The notes beneath the pieces were generated by a model. The model saw only the letters and a program-made list of their open reading frames with translations, did no database searches and was not told the origin of the DNA. A stretch of DNA of 47,789 bases from Nitrososphaerota archaeon (GTDB lineage: Archaea > Thermoproteota > Nitrososphaeria > Nitrososphaerales > Gagatemarchaeaceae), in assembly GCA_027886975.1 (NCBI GenBank), contig JAPCJK010000004.1, forward strand, positions 1-47,789, read 5' to 3'. The translations under genes and the position numbers were made by a program. Below are positions 24,528 to 33,591 of the stretch, piece by piece. Within the stretch, counting starts at the first letter, position 1; every line of letters begins with the position of its first letter.

Positions 24528-25193
24528 CTAGACGGTAATCGAGGGCTTTGTCCTCTTTGCCTTCTCCCAATCATCGAGAAAGCGCTTCAGCCCCAAGTCG
24601 GTAAGAGGATGCTTCATCATCTTGTCCATCACTTCGGGAGGCAACGTTGCGATGTCAGCCCCGACCTTTGCGGCCTCCAACACGTGCTGGGTGTGCCTTA
24701 TGCTCCCCACGAGGACCTCGGTTTTCAGCCTGTAGTTGTCGCGTATCTTCACTAAGTCTTCGACCACTTCCATCCCGCGCTGGCCGATGTCGTCGAGCCT
24801 CCCGATGAACGGGCTTACGAAGGAGGCCCCCGCCTTGGCTGCGAGAAGGCCCTGGTTCGCGGAGAATATGAGCGTCATGTTGACCCGTATGCCCATCCCA
24901 CTGACCGACTTCGTCGCCCTCAGCCCCTCCGGGATCATTGGTAACTTGACAACGACGTTCGGGGCGAGGGCCGAAAGGTGCTTTGCTTCGCTGACCATTC
25001 CGTCGAAATCCGTTGCGACGACTTCGGCACTCACGTCCCCCTTGACTTCTTTGCAAATCGCGACTATGATGGCCTCGAATTCACCGGGCTCCTCTGCTAC
25101 AAGCGTCGGATTTGTGGTTATTCCGTCGACAATTCCCATCCGGTTGAGCCTACGAATCTTCTCGAGGTTGGCCGTATCGAGGAAGAGCTTCAA
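24528..25193 (-). CDS. tal: Transaldolase / fructose-6-phosphate aldolase-like
   Basis: 221 residues from TTG 25193, the short (TalC/MipB) transaldolase type. LFLDTANLEKI opens the barrel, GITTNPTLV and the Schiff-base Lys in NVVVKLPM follow, then VSPFIGRLDDIG. It moves a dihydroxyacetone unit between sugar phosphates, including sedoheptulose-7-phosphate. It is last in the operon with transketolase and epimerase, which favours transaldolase over F6P aldolase activity. Confidence 0.94.
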   Translation of the reverse strand: MKLFLDTANLEKIRRLNRMGIVDGITTNPTLVAEEPGEFEAIIVAICKEVKGDVSAEVVATDFDGMVSEAKHLSALAPNVVVKLPMIPEGLRATKSVSGMGIRVNMTLIFSANQGLLAAKAGASFVSPFIGRLDDIGQRGMEVVEDLVKIRDNYRLKTEVLVGSIRHTQHVLEAAKVGADIATLPPEVMDKMMKHPLTDLGLKRFLDDWEKAKRTKPSITV

Positions 25194-25227
25194 TTCCTCC
25201 GCAGTTTTCGACGTTTGATATTAAAGC

Positions 25228-26169
25228 CTAGTGGCCTTGGACCAGGCTGGAGGCGGCCTGCTCGATGTTCGCCGATGTCAGTCCGTACTTCTTTAGGAGC
25301 TCCCCAGCCTCGCCGCTTTCTCCGAAGGTGTCCATGACCCCCACCCGTTTCATGGGCGTCGGAGCCTTCTCCCCCAAGACCTCTGCCACGGCTGAACCCA
25401 TTCCGCCCATGACGTTGTGTTCTTCGGCGGTGACAACCCGGCCACATCTTTTGGCACATTCAACAATCAGGTCGGAATCTATGGGCTTGATAGTGTGAAG
25501 GTCGACCACCGAGGCTGAGACACCCAAAGCCTTCAGGGACTCGGACGCTTTCAAAGCCTCAGGGACCATTATTCCGCAGGCAAAGATTGCAACGTCGCTG
25601 CCCTCCCGGAGGAGGTTCGCCCTCCCTAGCTTGTACTCGAACCCTGAGTCGTATACTATGGGGGTCGACGGTCTTGTCAGGCGGACGTAGAAGGGTCCTG
25701 GGATTGAAGCTATCGCACCGATGGTCGACTTCGTCGAGACTGAATCGGCTGGGACGACCACCTTCATCCTTGGAATGCATCTCATGATTGCGATGTCTTC
25801 TACCTGCTGGTGAGAGGCCCCGTCGGGCCCTACAGAAATCCCTCCGTGCGAGCATACGATCTTGACGTTCAGGTTCGGGTAGGCGATGTTGTTCCTGATT
25901 TGGTCAACGGATTTTCCAGGGACGAAGATGGCGTACGTCCCTGCGTACACCACCTTTCCTGCAAGGGCCAAACCGGCAGCAATCGAAACTAGGTTCTGCT
26001 CTGCGATGCCCACGTTGAAGAAGCGCTCAGGAAACTTTGTAGCGAATACCCCGGACTTCAGGGAGCCAGTGGTGTCAGCCCCGACAACCACCACGTTTGG
26101 ATCAGTTGCACCAAGTTCGAGGAGCGCCTCGCCGTACGCATCCCTCATCGCCGCCTGTCTAGAAAGCAT
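25228..26169 (-). CDS. tktB: Transketolase, C-terminal subunit
   Basis: 313 residues containing the pyrimidine-binding and C-terminal transketolase domains: DTTGSLKSGVFATKFPERFF, the FNVGIAEQN motif with the catalytic Glu, HGGISVGPDGASHQ, and VVTAEEHNVMGGMGSAV. Split transketolases are normal in archaea. The start ATG overlaps the epimerase stop by one base (TAATG), so translation is coupled. It pairs with the N-terminal subunit at 26857. Confidence 0.96.
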   Translation of the reverse strand: MLSRQAAMRDAYGEALLELGATDPNVVVVGADTTGSLKSGVFATKFPERFFNVGIAEQNLVSIAAGLALAGKVVYAGTYAIFVPGKSVDQIRNNIAYPNLNVKIVCSHGGISVGPDGASHQQVEDIAIMRCIPRMKVVVPADSVSTKSTIGAIASIPGPFYVRLTRPSTPIVYDSGFEYKLGRANLLREGSDVAIFACGIMVPEALKASESLKALGVSASVVDLHTIKPIDSDLIVECAKRCGRVVTAEEHNVMGGMGSAVAEVLGEKAPTPMKRVGVMDTFGESGEAGELLKKYGLTSANIEQAASSLVQGH

Positions 26170-26855
26170 TAACCCTCCCTCCTTGCACTCTCCGCCCGCC
26201 TCCGGAGGACCGAGATTGCCGCGACAGGGTCCCTCTTTGCATAGACACCGGCACCTGCGACGAGGACGTTGCCCCCCCTCTTAACGACTTCGTGGACGTT
26301 ATCTTCCTCGACTCCGCCGTCGATTTCTATGTCGGTCTTGAGGCCCCTGGCCTTGATGAGGGCGCTGGTCTTCTCCAGCTTGGGCATCACGGACATATCC
26401 ATGGCCTGGCCGCTGAAGCCCGGATTGACGGTCATCACGACAAGGGTTGAGATCTTCTCGAGCCTGTCGACAGCCCAGGCCGGAAGGTCTGTCTCGGGCT
26501 TTAAAGCGAGGCCCACCTCCTTTCCGCGAGTGATTACGGTGCGGGAGAGTTCGTCGAAGCTTGGCCCGTTCAGAACCTCGGCGTGGAACGTGAGGAGGTC
26601 GGAACCGGCGTCAAGGAATTTCTCGACATAAAGTTGCGGCCGGTCAATCATGAGGTGCGTGTCGAACTTCAGGTCTGACCTTCGCCTCAGCGCTTTGACA
26701 GTCCCTGGACCGAAGGTGATGTTCGGGGCGAAGTGGCCGTCGATGACATCTAGGTGTACTTGGTCCGCCCCACCTTCGACAGATATCTCAACAGCCCGCT
26801 CAAGGTCGCCGAGGTCCCAGGCCAGGATTGAAGGTGCGATCCTGATTTCGTTCAA
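26169..26855 (-). CDS. rpe: Ribulose-phosphate 3-epimerase
   Basis: 228 residues from TTG 26855, one base after the transketolase-N stop; the longer track frame would overlap that gene. Motifs: IAPSILAWDLGDLE, HLDVIDGHFAPNITFG with metal ligands, VMTVNPGFSGQ phosphate-binding loop, and IEIDGGV with the catalytic Asp. It interconverts ribulose-5- and xylulose-5-phosphate, the substrate of the transketolase whose two halves flank it. Confidence 0.95.
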   Translation of the reverse strand: MNEIRIAPSILAWDLGDLERAVEISVEGGADQVHLDVIDGHFAPNITFGPGTVKALRRRSDLKFDTHLMIDRPQLYVEKFLDAGSDLLTFHAEVLNGPSFDELSRTVITRGKEVGLALKPETDLPAWAVDRLEKISTLVVMTVNPGFSGQAMDMSVMPKLEKTSALIKARGLKTDIEIDGGVEEDNVHEVVKRGGNVLVAGAGVYAKRDPVAAISVLRRRAESARREG

Positions 26856-26856
26856 T

Positions 26857-27681
26857 TCATAACTCGAGTTCACTAAGGACGTCAGAGAGTTTGTCCTTGG
26901 AAGGAGCTGTCCCATGGTAGTGAGGCGACCACTCCATGAAGGAGATGCCTTTTCCTTTCACTGTGTGAGCGATGATCACAGTCGGCCTGTTTCGCGTGCT
27001 GGCGGCTAGGTCGAAGCCGTCCATTATCTGAGTGAACTCGTAGCCGTCGACCTCGATGACGTTCCAGTTGAAGGCCCTCCACTTTGCAGCCAGGGGTTCG
27101 ATGGGCATTATCTGTTCTGTCAAGCCGTCCTGCTGAATCCCGTTCCTATCGATAATCGCCGTGAGGTTGTCCAGCCTGTACTTCGAGGCCGCCATTGCTG
27201 CTTCCCATATCTGGCCTTCCTGTTGCTCGCCGTCCCCCATCATTACGTACGTCCTGAAGGTCTTTCTGTCGAGTTTCGCGGCCAAGGCCATGCCGACGCC
27301 GAGGGAGAGCCCGATTCCTTCTGACCCGGCGGGGGCCTCGACCCCGGGGATGCCCATGGAGGGGTGCCCCTGAAGCCTGGAGCCCATCTTCCGCAAGGTC
27401 ATCAGTTCTTCGACCGGGAAGTATCCCGCCTGGGCCAAGATAGAATATAGCAGCGGCGCCGCATGGCCTTTGCTCAGGAAGAACCTGTCCCTTTCGGCCC
27501 ATGTCGGATTCTTGGGGTCGTAATGCATGACGTGGAAATAAAGCGTGACCAGCAGCTCCACCGCCGAAAGAGAGCCGCCCGGGTGCCCGGACCCTGCCTC
27601 CGCAAGGCTCTCGAGTATGTGCTTCCGAGTGCTCCTCGCGAGTTCCTTGAGCCTTACGACTTCTTGAGCGGTCTCCATCAA
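26857..27681 (-). CDS. tktA: Transketolase, N-terminal subunit
   Basis: 274 residues. GSGHPGGSLSAVELLVTLYF, FLSKGHAAPLLYSIL and the thiamine-diphosphate motif GDGEQQEGQIWEAAMAA with DNLTAIIDRNG are all present. It binds the diphosphate of ThDP and joins the C-terminal subunit for ketol transfer. Its start overlaps the end of the upstream kinase by four bases (ATGA), and its end is followed after one base by rpe. Confidence 0.96.
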   Translation of the reverse strand: MMETAQEVVRLKELARSTRKHILESLAEAGSGHPGGSLSAVELLVTLYFHVMHYDPKNPTWAERDRFFLSKGHAAPLLYSILAQAGYFPVEELMTLRKMGSRLQGHPSMGIPGVEAPAGSEGIGLSLGVGMALAAKLDRKTFRTYVMMGDGEQQEGQIWEAAMAASKYRLDNLTAIIDRNGIQQDGLTEQIMPIEPLAAKWRAFNWNVIEVDGYEFTQIMDGFDLAASTRNRPTVIIAHTVKGKGISFMEWSPHYHGTAPSKDKLSDVLSELEL

Positions 27682-28718
27682 CGCCTCACCGGCACCTGGA
27701 TTATTCTTTGAACGAAGTCCTCCGTGCCCTGGGCCCTGACTTCGAGATCGTGCAGTGAGAGCGAGGCCGTCCTCGGTAGCTCGCTCCTTGCCTCCCCTGC
27801 TACGTTGCTCAACACCGCCGCCTGGTAGGCGTTACCCCCCGACGCCACGGCTATGCTGAAGACCCCGGTCATAGCGTCCCTGACTCCGACCTTGCTGAAC
27901 AGGTTCTTCTTGCCTCTAATTGGCGGGAAGAGTGTCACGTTGTCCTTGTCGAAGAGGGTCACCCCCTGCTCTCCGCGCGTGATAAGAATCGCCCTGCACT
28001 CGAGCCTGCTCAACAGGTTCACCCCCATGTTCCTGAGGCTGGTCTCGTTGACCATCGCCATTCCCGTCGCGTGGGCTGCCTCTTCGAGGTTCGATTTCAC
28101 GTAGGTCACTCCAGAGAAATCGAGGTAATGGTGCATCTTTGGCTGCGCCACGACGATCTTCCCGGAAGCGTGAGCGGCGGCGACCACGCCCCCAATGAGA
28201 TAGCTCGAAATAGCCCCGCGATCGTAGTCGGATAGAATCACGCAGTCGACGTCTGGGATGTGAGGCTCAGCCTCCGAAAGGAGCTGCTTCGCCATCGCAA
28301 GGGGGACGTCCCTCCGGTCTTCCCTGTCTATCCTGAGCATGTGGAACGTGTTGACCATGATCCAGGTCCGGAGCGATGTGGGCCTGCTTGTGTCGGTTAC
28401 CACCCCTCCATACGAGACACCGTACTTCGAGAACTCTGATTTCAGCCAGTTGCCGTATTCGTCCGAACCGACTAGACCTACGAGACTGACGGACGCCCCC
28501 AGTGAAACGAGTTCCCTGGAGAGATTTGCGCCCCCGCCAGGAAGGAAGGTCTCGCCCACGTAGTCCCCTGCGGGCACCGGAGCTTCCCTCGCTAACTTGC
28601 GCGCAGCCACCTCGACGAATCTGCTTACCAGCAGGTCGCCAATGACCAGAATCTTCCGTCCCTGGAACTGCCGAAGTAGCCCGGTCAGTCTTTCTTTGTC
28701 GACCGAGTCCAGCGGCAA
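27678..28718 (-). CDS. HldE/RfaE-like sugar kinase (PfkB family)
   Basis: 346 residues from TTG 28718. KILVIGDLLVSRF, LAREAPVPAGDY and LPGGGANLSRELVSLGA follow the kinase domain of HldE (RfaE domain I), which phosphorylates D-glycero-D-manno-heptose-7-phosphate made from sedoheptulose-7-phosphate. The catalytic PfkB motif GAGD is changed to GVRD: Asp is kept, the anion-hole Gly is Arg. It leads a four-base-overlapping operon of pentose phosphate genes, which supply sedoheptulose-7-phosphate. Another sugar substrate, or weak activity, is possible. Confidence 0.8.
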   Translation of the reverse strand: MPLDSVDKERLTGLLRQFQGRKILVIGDLLVSRFVEVAARKLAREAPVPAGDYVGETFLPGGGANLSRELVSLGASVSLVGLVGSDEYGNWLKSEFSKYGVSYGGVVTDTSRPTSLRTWIMVNTFHMLRIDREDRRDVPLAMAKQLLSEAEPHIPDVDCVILSDYDRGAISSYLIGGVVAAAHASGKIVVAQPKMHHYLDFSGVTYVKSNLEEAAHATGMAMVNETSLRNMGVNLLSRLECRAILITRGEQGVTLFDKDNVTLFPPIRGKKNLFSKVGVRDAMTGVFSIAVASGGNAYQAAVLSNVAGEARSELPRTASLSLHDLEVRAQGTEDFVQRIIQVPVRR

Positions 28719-28751
28719 CTTTTTTCGGAATTGCTTAGCTTCTTGCCCTCT

Positions 28752-29258
28752 TTAAGTCTTGGCGACCTTATTCTGGTCTGACCTTCCCTCCGATTTCCAT
28801 TTTTCTGCAAGGAGTTCGCCTATTACCCCCACAGCTTTGCGAAGCTCCCTGTCCATGGCCAAGGGGTCATAGCCTTTCGGAGGTGGGTAGTCGAGGAATT
28901 TCTGATTCGGGTCGGCGCTGAGGAAATCCCTGCTTGCCTCATAGATCGACATCAGCGCGGTACCATCGAGTCTTCCAAGCTCGGACTTCCAAGAGTGGTG
29001 GAACCCCTTATCTGAGAGGAAGGTCAGTTTCATATCCCCATCGGCTTCCTTCTTCACGTCCTCCCAGAAGACTCGGTCGATGTCCCCCTTCGTGACCTTG
29101 CCTGATTTCAGCTTCGATTCGTATGACTTGGCCAGAGATGCGGCTCTCTCGGGGGAGATTTCGAAGTTGGCTGAGATTTGATCGAATGTGAGGCCCAGTT
29201 GGGAGAGGTAGTAACAGCCTTCCTCCAAGATTTCATCGCTCACGTCGTCGGTTTGCAT
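28752..29258 (-). CDS. Unknown protein with an N-terminal helix-turn-helix-like segment
   Basis: 168 residues. The N-terminal region LGLTFDQISANFEISPERAAS has the spacing of a small helix-turn-helix; the rest is charged with a FLDYPPPKGYDP turn. It lies between the MMPL transporter and the sugar operon on the same strand. I do not recognise the family; a DNA-binding role is only suggested by the first 45 residues. Confidence 0.65.
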   Translation of the reverse strand: MQTDDVSDEILEEGCYYLSQLGLTFDQISANFEISPERAASLAKSYESKLKSGKVTKGDIDRVFWEDVKKEADGDMKLTFLSDKGFHHSWKSELGRLDGTALMSIYEASRDFLSADPNQKFLDYPPPKGYDPLAMDRELRKAVGVIGELLAEKWKSEGRSDQNKVAKT

Positions 29259-29286
29259 TGGAGTCCTTGACCCTATTTGGTCCGCT

Positions 29287-32250
29287 TTAAGCGCTGTTAG
29301 CGGGGCTTCCCTGGTCGTAGAGGGCCTGGGACCGTTTTATGTAGGGAATCGGATTGTACCAATTCCATTTCCCTACAGTCGACATTACCGCAGGTACCAG
29401 GTACGTCCTCACTATGAGGGCGTCGATCAGGATCGAGAAGGCGAAGGAGAAGCCGAGTTCTTTTAGCAACAGGTCGCTGGAAAGCATCAGAGCGCCGAGG
29501 GAACCGGCCAGTATGATTGCGGCCGCGGTGATAATCCCACCCGTCTGTTCGATTGCTCCCACGATGGCATCGTTGAGATACTTGCCCTTGGTTGCCTCTT
29601 CTCGGATGCGAGTAAGGATGAAGACGTTGTAGTCCATCCCAAGGCCCAGGAGGGTGACGAATAGGAAGAACGGGACGATGAATAATATCTGGTAGTTGTA
29701 GAACTGTTGGAAGACGAGCTTGGTGACAGCCAGTGTCCAAACGATGCTCATCAGGACAGAGACCACGGCGAAGACGGGGAGGAAGAGCGAGCCAAGTACC
29801 ACCAGGAGGACAAGAGCAACGCCTACGGCGACTATGGGAACTACGGCATTGAACTGCGAATCGAATAGATTCTTGGTGTCCAGGATCGAGCCGGACGCGC
29901 CTCCCAGGAGGATTCCAGACACATCAGGGGAAGAGCCGAAACTCGCGTGAAGGTGCTGCCTGAGGGATTGGGTGTCGGAAATCGCCAGAGTCGAGTACGG
30001 GTCGATGCCAAAGTTCAGGGTCACGAGGACCGTCTTGTTGTCTTTGCCGATGCTCTGTGTCACGGCGCTGAACGCCAGTTTGCCGGATGAAGTCGAGTAG
30101 TTGATAGAATTGTAATCGAGCGGCTTCCCGTAGGGCATGGTGGGGCTCGTGACGTTTCGCACATGTGGCGAAGCCGCTATGCTCGTGCTGATGGCTCCGA
30201 TGGTTGCCATTTCTCCTTTGTTCAAAGTGTGCGACACGACCACTGGCTTGTCGAATGTGACGACCACGTACGAGGGGGACAGCCTCCCTGCCCCGAATGC
30301 AGAAGTCAGATGGTTCGATGCTGCGACCGATTCGAGGTTGCTCGGTGCTGCAGAAAGAAAGTCGAAGGTCGTAGTCGTGTTCGCGTAGACGTAGATAGCT
30401 GGGGCCGAGACTACGAGCGCTAGTACGACGAGCACTCTGGCCCGCTTGACTGCGAAGGCCCCACTTCTGGAGAAGTACCCTGACTTCCTTTCGAGCTTGG
30501 AAAGTACAGACACCGAATAGCGTTCGAAGCGTCCTCCCGAGTTGGGCCAGAACGTGCGGCCTCCTACTATGCTGACTATGGCGGGGACGAGGGTTAGCGC
30601 TACCAAGAGCGCGACCAGTACGCCCAATCCTACGACGTAACCGATCGTCTGCAGGAAGACGACGGAGGTGAGGGCCAGGGAAAGGAAGGATATTATCACG
30701 GTCGCGCCGCTTGTCGCGATGCTTTCACCGGCCCAGGTCACAGAAGTCTCGATAGCGCTCTGGACGGACGCTCCCTTGACCCTCTCCTCTCTGAATCGTG
30801 CGACTACAAAGACGCTGTAGTCAGTCCCCACCCCGATGAGTATCGTAAGAAGGATTGTTGGAACAGTGAAGTCTACCTTGGCTATGTACGTCCCGACCAG
30901 GACAATGAACACCTGGGAGATCCCAAGGGCCACCCCGATGGTGCCGAGTGTGATGAATGGTGTTAGGAGGGACCTGAAGAAGAGGCCAGTTGCCACTATT
31001 AGCAGGACGATCGTCACAGGGAGGATAAGACCAAGGTCGGCCTGAGTTGAATTCCCGAAGTCGTAGGAGATGGCGTCCTCCCCTGTAACCTGGGCCGACT
31101 GGATCCCCGAGCCTGGAGCCAGGCTCGACTCGACCGACGCGATATCGGACCTCACGGCCACGATGTTCTGGTTGGAAGATCGGTTCAAGCCCAAGGATAT
31201 CAGGGTCGTGTCCCCGGCCGGCGAGACGAGCGACGAAATGAGCGTGGATAGGCCTCTGCCCACGCCGTATTCCGAAGGTCTGTGAACAACGCTCCCAGCC
31301 AGCGAATGGAGCGACACGAGGCTGAAAGTCCTCCCCAGGGCGTAGGAGGAGTTCACGAATCTGTCTGAGAACCCAGACGAAATTGAGACGTAGGATACGC
31401 TAAAGGAAGCTAGTCTTGAATTTGCCTGAGCTCGGTTGTCGGTAAGGAATTCGGAAAGGCTGATGGAGTTTAGGACGGCTGAGCCGAATAAGTCGGAGCC
31501 GGGTTGGTAGGTTTTCAGGTACTGAACGCCGGCTATGCGGGCCGCGATGGACGCTCTGTCAATAGCTGTTAGGTTTGATAGCTGAGGGTCAGACCAAGCC
31601 GCAGTCCAGGCAGTATTGAAGAGGTTCAGGACATGCGAGGAATAAAGTCGGAATGCGGTTGCATTCTCGGATGCGAGTGTCCGAGCCGTGCTGTTGAATG
31701 CTGCCGTGTCGGCTTTTGTCAGATTCTGCGTCGAGGCGTAAGCCTGCTGCCAAACTCCGAAGTAAAGTGCAGGGACGCCTAGCAGAAGACGCGCGGTACC
31801 GTTTGCTCCGTCCAGCGTTGCGAAGGTCGCGCGATTGGTACCCTTGATGGCCGTGTAAAGAGGTGAGTAGACGTCAAGAGTCTGATTCAGTCCCCTGACC
31901 CCCGGGTCCGTCTTCAAAGATGTCGTAATCCGACTTATGAAATCCTGAGTGGCAGCAGAGGAGACGTTCGTCCCAGATATCACAATCAAAAGAGTGCTGT
32001 TGGGGACAGTCCTGGCGAATTGGAGCGAGATGAGTTGTGCAGCCTTTGCAGACTCGAGTTGATTTCCAGACGCCGCCCCCTGTTGAAGTGACGTGACCGC
32101 GCCTTCGTTCAAAATTGCGGGCACGACGGCAACCAAGCCGATAATCCAGGCGGCTATGATGTACTTCCTGCGCTTGTACACGAAGCCTCCAAGCCTCTTG
32201 AACGGAGCAGAGTCGCTTGAGCCCGGACGCGAAGGAGGCGAGTACATCAT
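29287..32250 (-). CDS. MMPL/RND family transporter
   Basis: About 987 residues, starting at ATG 32250 (the TTG just before it is also possible). Two equivalent halves each have a membrane helix, a large extracytoplasmic domain, then five or six helices. Family signatures include TILIGVGTDYSVFVVARFREE in the first half and GLGMDYNVFILTRIREEA in the second, the Asp-Tyr proton-relay positions of MMPL proteins. Such proteins export lipids or small molecules using the proton gradient. The substrate is not evident; the ectodomains are Ser/Thr/Asn-rich. Confidence 0.92.
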   Translation of the reverse strand: MMYSPPSRPGSSDSAPFKRLGGFVYKRRKYIIAAWIIGLVAVVPAILNEGAVTSLQQGAASGNQLESAKAAQLISLQFARTVPNSTLLIVISGTNVSSAATQDFISRITTSLKTDPGVRGLNQTLDVYSPLYTAIKGTNRATFATLDGANGTARLLLGVPALYFGVWQQAYASTQNLTKADTAAFNSTARTLASENATAFRLYSSHVLNLFNTAWTAAWSDPQLSNLTAIDRASIAARIAGVQYLKTYQPGSDLFGSAVLNSISLSEFLTDNRAQANSRLASFSVSYVSISSGFSDRFVNSSYALGRTFSLVSLHSLAGSVVHRPSEYGVGRGLSTLISSLVSPAGDTTLISLGLNRSSNQNIVAVRSDIASVESSLAPGSGIQSAQVTGEDAISYDFGNSTQADLGLILPVTIVLLIVATGLFFRSLLTPFITLGTIGVALGISQVFIVLVGTYIAKVDFTVPTILLTILIGVGTDYSVFVVARFREERVKGASVQSAIETSVTWAGESIATSGATVIISFLSLALTSVVFLQTIGYVVGLGVLVALLVALTLVPAIVSIVGGRTFWPNSGGRFERYSVSVLSKLERKSGYFSRSGAFAVKRARVLVVLALVVSAPAIYVYANTTTTFDFLSAAPSNLESVAASNHLTSAFGAGRLSPSYVVVTFDKPVVVSHTLNKGEMATIGAISTSIAASPHVRNVTSPTMPYGKPLDYNSINYSTSSGKLAFSAVTQSIGKDNKTVLVTLNFGIDPYSTLAISDTQSLRQHLHASFGSSPDVSGILLGGASGSILDTKNLFDSQFNAVVPIVAVGVALVLLVVLGSLFLPVFAVVSVLMSIVWTLAVTKLVFQQFYNYQILFIVPFFLFVTLLGLGMDYNVFILTRIREEATKGKYLNDAIVGAIEQTGGIITAAAIILAGSLGALMLSSDLLLKELGFSFAFSILIDALIVRTYLVPAVMSTVGKWNWYNPIPYIKRSQALYDQGSPANSA

Positions 32251-32303
32251 CAAGAGGGTCTCCCTAGGTCGTGTAATTATGCATTGGAACGATTTGGGAG
32301 GAT

Positions 32304-32615
32304 TCAGCGCCTTTTGATGTGGAGGAAGCCGTCCATCTCCTTCACATCGTAGAGAGGCTCGTCCTCTAGCGGTTCGTCAAAGACCCCCTTCCCAGTCTTG
32401 AGGTCCCAGACGGTCCCGTGGCCGGCACAGGTGACTGCTGTGCCATCCAGCGTCCCCTCGGAAAGGTCCCACTGTTGGTGGGTACAGATGGCGCCCATGC
32501 CGTAGTATTTCCCATCAACATTCGCGATGAGAACCGATTCTTCGCCGACTTCTACGGTCACCATGGTATCAGGTGGCACCTTCGATGCCTCGATAGCCTT
32601 CGCGAAATCTGCCAT
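32304..32615 (-). CDS. Rieske [2Fe-2S] ferredoxin-type protein
   Basis: 103 residues from ATG 32615; the preceding 19 codons show no family match. The cluster ligands are CTH near residue 43 and CAGHG about 20 residues later. It has no membrane anchor or signal, so it resembles the soluble ferredoxin components of Rieske oxygenases or NirD-like subunits. It would act as an electron carrier. No oxygenase partner is adjacent in this window. Confidence 0.92.
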   Translation of the reverse strand: MADFAKAIEASKVPPDTMVTVEVGEESVLIANVDGKYYGMGAICTHQQWDLSEGTLDGTAVTCAGHGTVWDLKTGKGVFDEPLEDEPLYDVKEMDGFLHIKRR

Positions 32616-32708
32616 GTTCACCTGCCGGCTTGGGTCGCGGATAAATTCTTTCTCTAAGCGGCAGCCTGCCAAGACTCTTCCAGCCCACCCGGGCCATTCA
32701 GGCTCTCG

Positions 32709-33410
32709 CTAGCCCGTCGGGGTAGCTTGTTTGTTCTCCTCGAGTTCCTTCAAGTCCTTGAGGGAATCAACAAAGAACCACTCCCCGTAGTAGGGATACG
32801 AAAGCAGCTCCCCGCGCGCCACCAAGTTGGGGAACGTCTCTCTCTCGATGTCGCCGGAGTCCGGCAGGTACTTCTGCGCTCTCTTCGAGTTCAAAACATA
32901 AACCCCTCCGTTGATCCATACGTCTGGGAACGCCGGCTTCTCTTCGAAACCCCGCACAACCTTGAGCTTGTCGATCTTGACGACGCCGAATCGCGAGCGG
33001 TAGGGTACGACCAGCATGGACGCCGATATCTCACCCGCTTGTCGGTGGGCGTCGATCATTCGCTTTAGGGGCAGGTCAGTGATGATGTCCCCGTTGGTGA
33101 CCACCACAAGATCTTCTGGTTGATTCGTCGAGATTGCCTTCTTCACCCCTCCGCCGGTGCCAAGCGGTTCGTTTTCCACGGAATAATTCACCGGCACTCC
33201 ATTGAAGTTCGAGCCGAAGTGTTCTTTGAGCTTCTCCCATTTGTACCCGCAGGCGAACGTGATGGAATCAATGCCGCCTTCTTTTACAAGCCATTCGATT
33301 TGATACTCAGAAATCGGCCTTCCATTGACCGGAATGAGGGCCTTGGGTCTGTCGTCGGTCAACGGACGGAGCCGCATGCCTAGGCCTCCAGCAAGGACTA
33401 TCGCTTTCAT
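32709..33410 (-). CDS. Sugar-phosphate nucleotidyltransferase
   Basis: 233 residues from ATG 33410 (MKAIVLAGGLGMRLRPLTDD); the 49 earlier codons are outside the family. GTGGGVKKA and VVTNGDIITDL with the metal-binding Asp identify the NTP_transferase family (RmlA, ManC, HddC relatives). It makes an NDP-sugar; the exact sugar cannot be assigned. The absence of a left-handed helix domain and the HddC-like short length make heptose- or mannose-1-phosphate guanylyltransferase possible. Confidence 0.9.
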   Translation of the reverse strand: MKAIVLAGGLGMRLRPLTDDRPKALIPVNGRPISEYQIEWLVKEGGIDSITFACGYKWEKLKEHFGSNFNGVPVNYSVENEPLGTGGGVKKAISTNQPEDLVVVTNGDIITDLPLKRMIDAHRQAGEISASMLVVPYRSRFGVVKIDKLKVVRGFEEKPAFPDVWINGGVYVLNSKRAQKYLPDSGDIERETFPNLVARGELLSYPYYGEWFFVDSLKDLKELEENKQATPTG

Positions 33411-33557
33411 GCTTCCACCTAGGAAGGCATTCGCCCCTTTTTCCAAGCGATAAGGATTTCCCTGTCGCGACGTCGGTGACAATTGCGATGCATGTCCTTG
33501 CTCCCCCAGAGTCATCGTGGCCACCTTCGGACGGATGTAAGAACCGAGTCGCAACAT

Positions 33558-33566
33558 GATTTAAGA
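33558..33566 (+). promoter_or_regulatory. TATA box of the aIF2-gamma cluster
   Basis: GATTTAAGA lies 26-34 bases before TTG 33592 and would start the long plus-strand operon. Confidence 0.5.
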
Positions 33567-33591
33567 AGGGCTCCTGAAGCGACTGTCGAGT

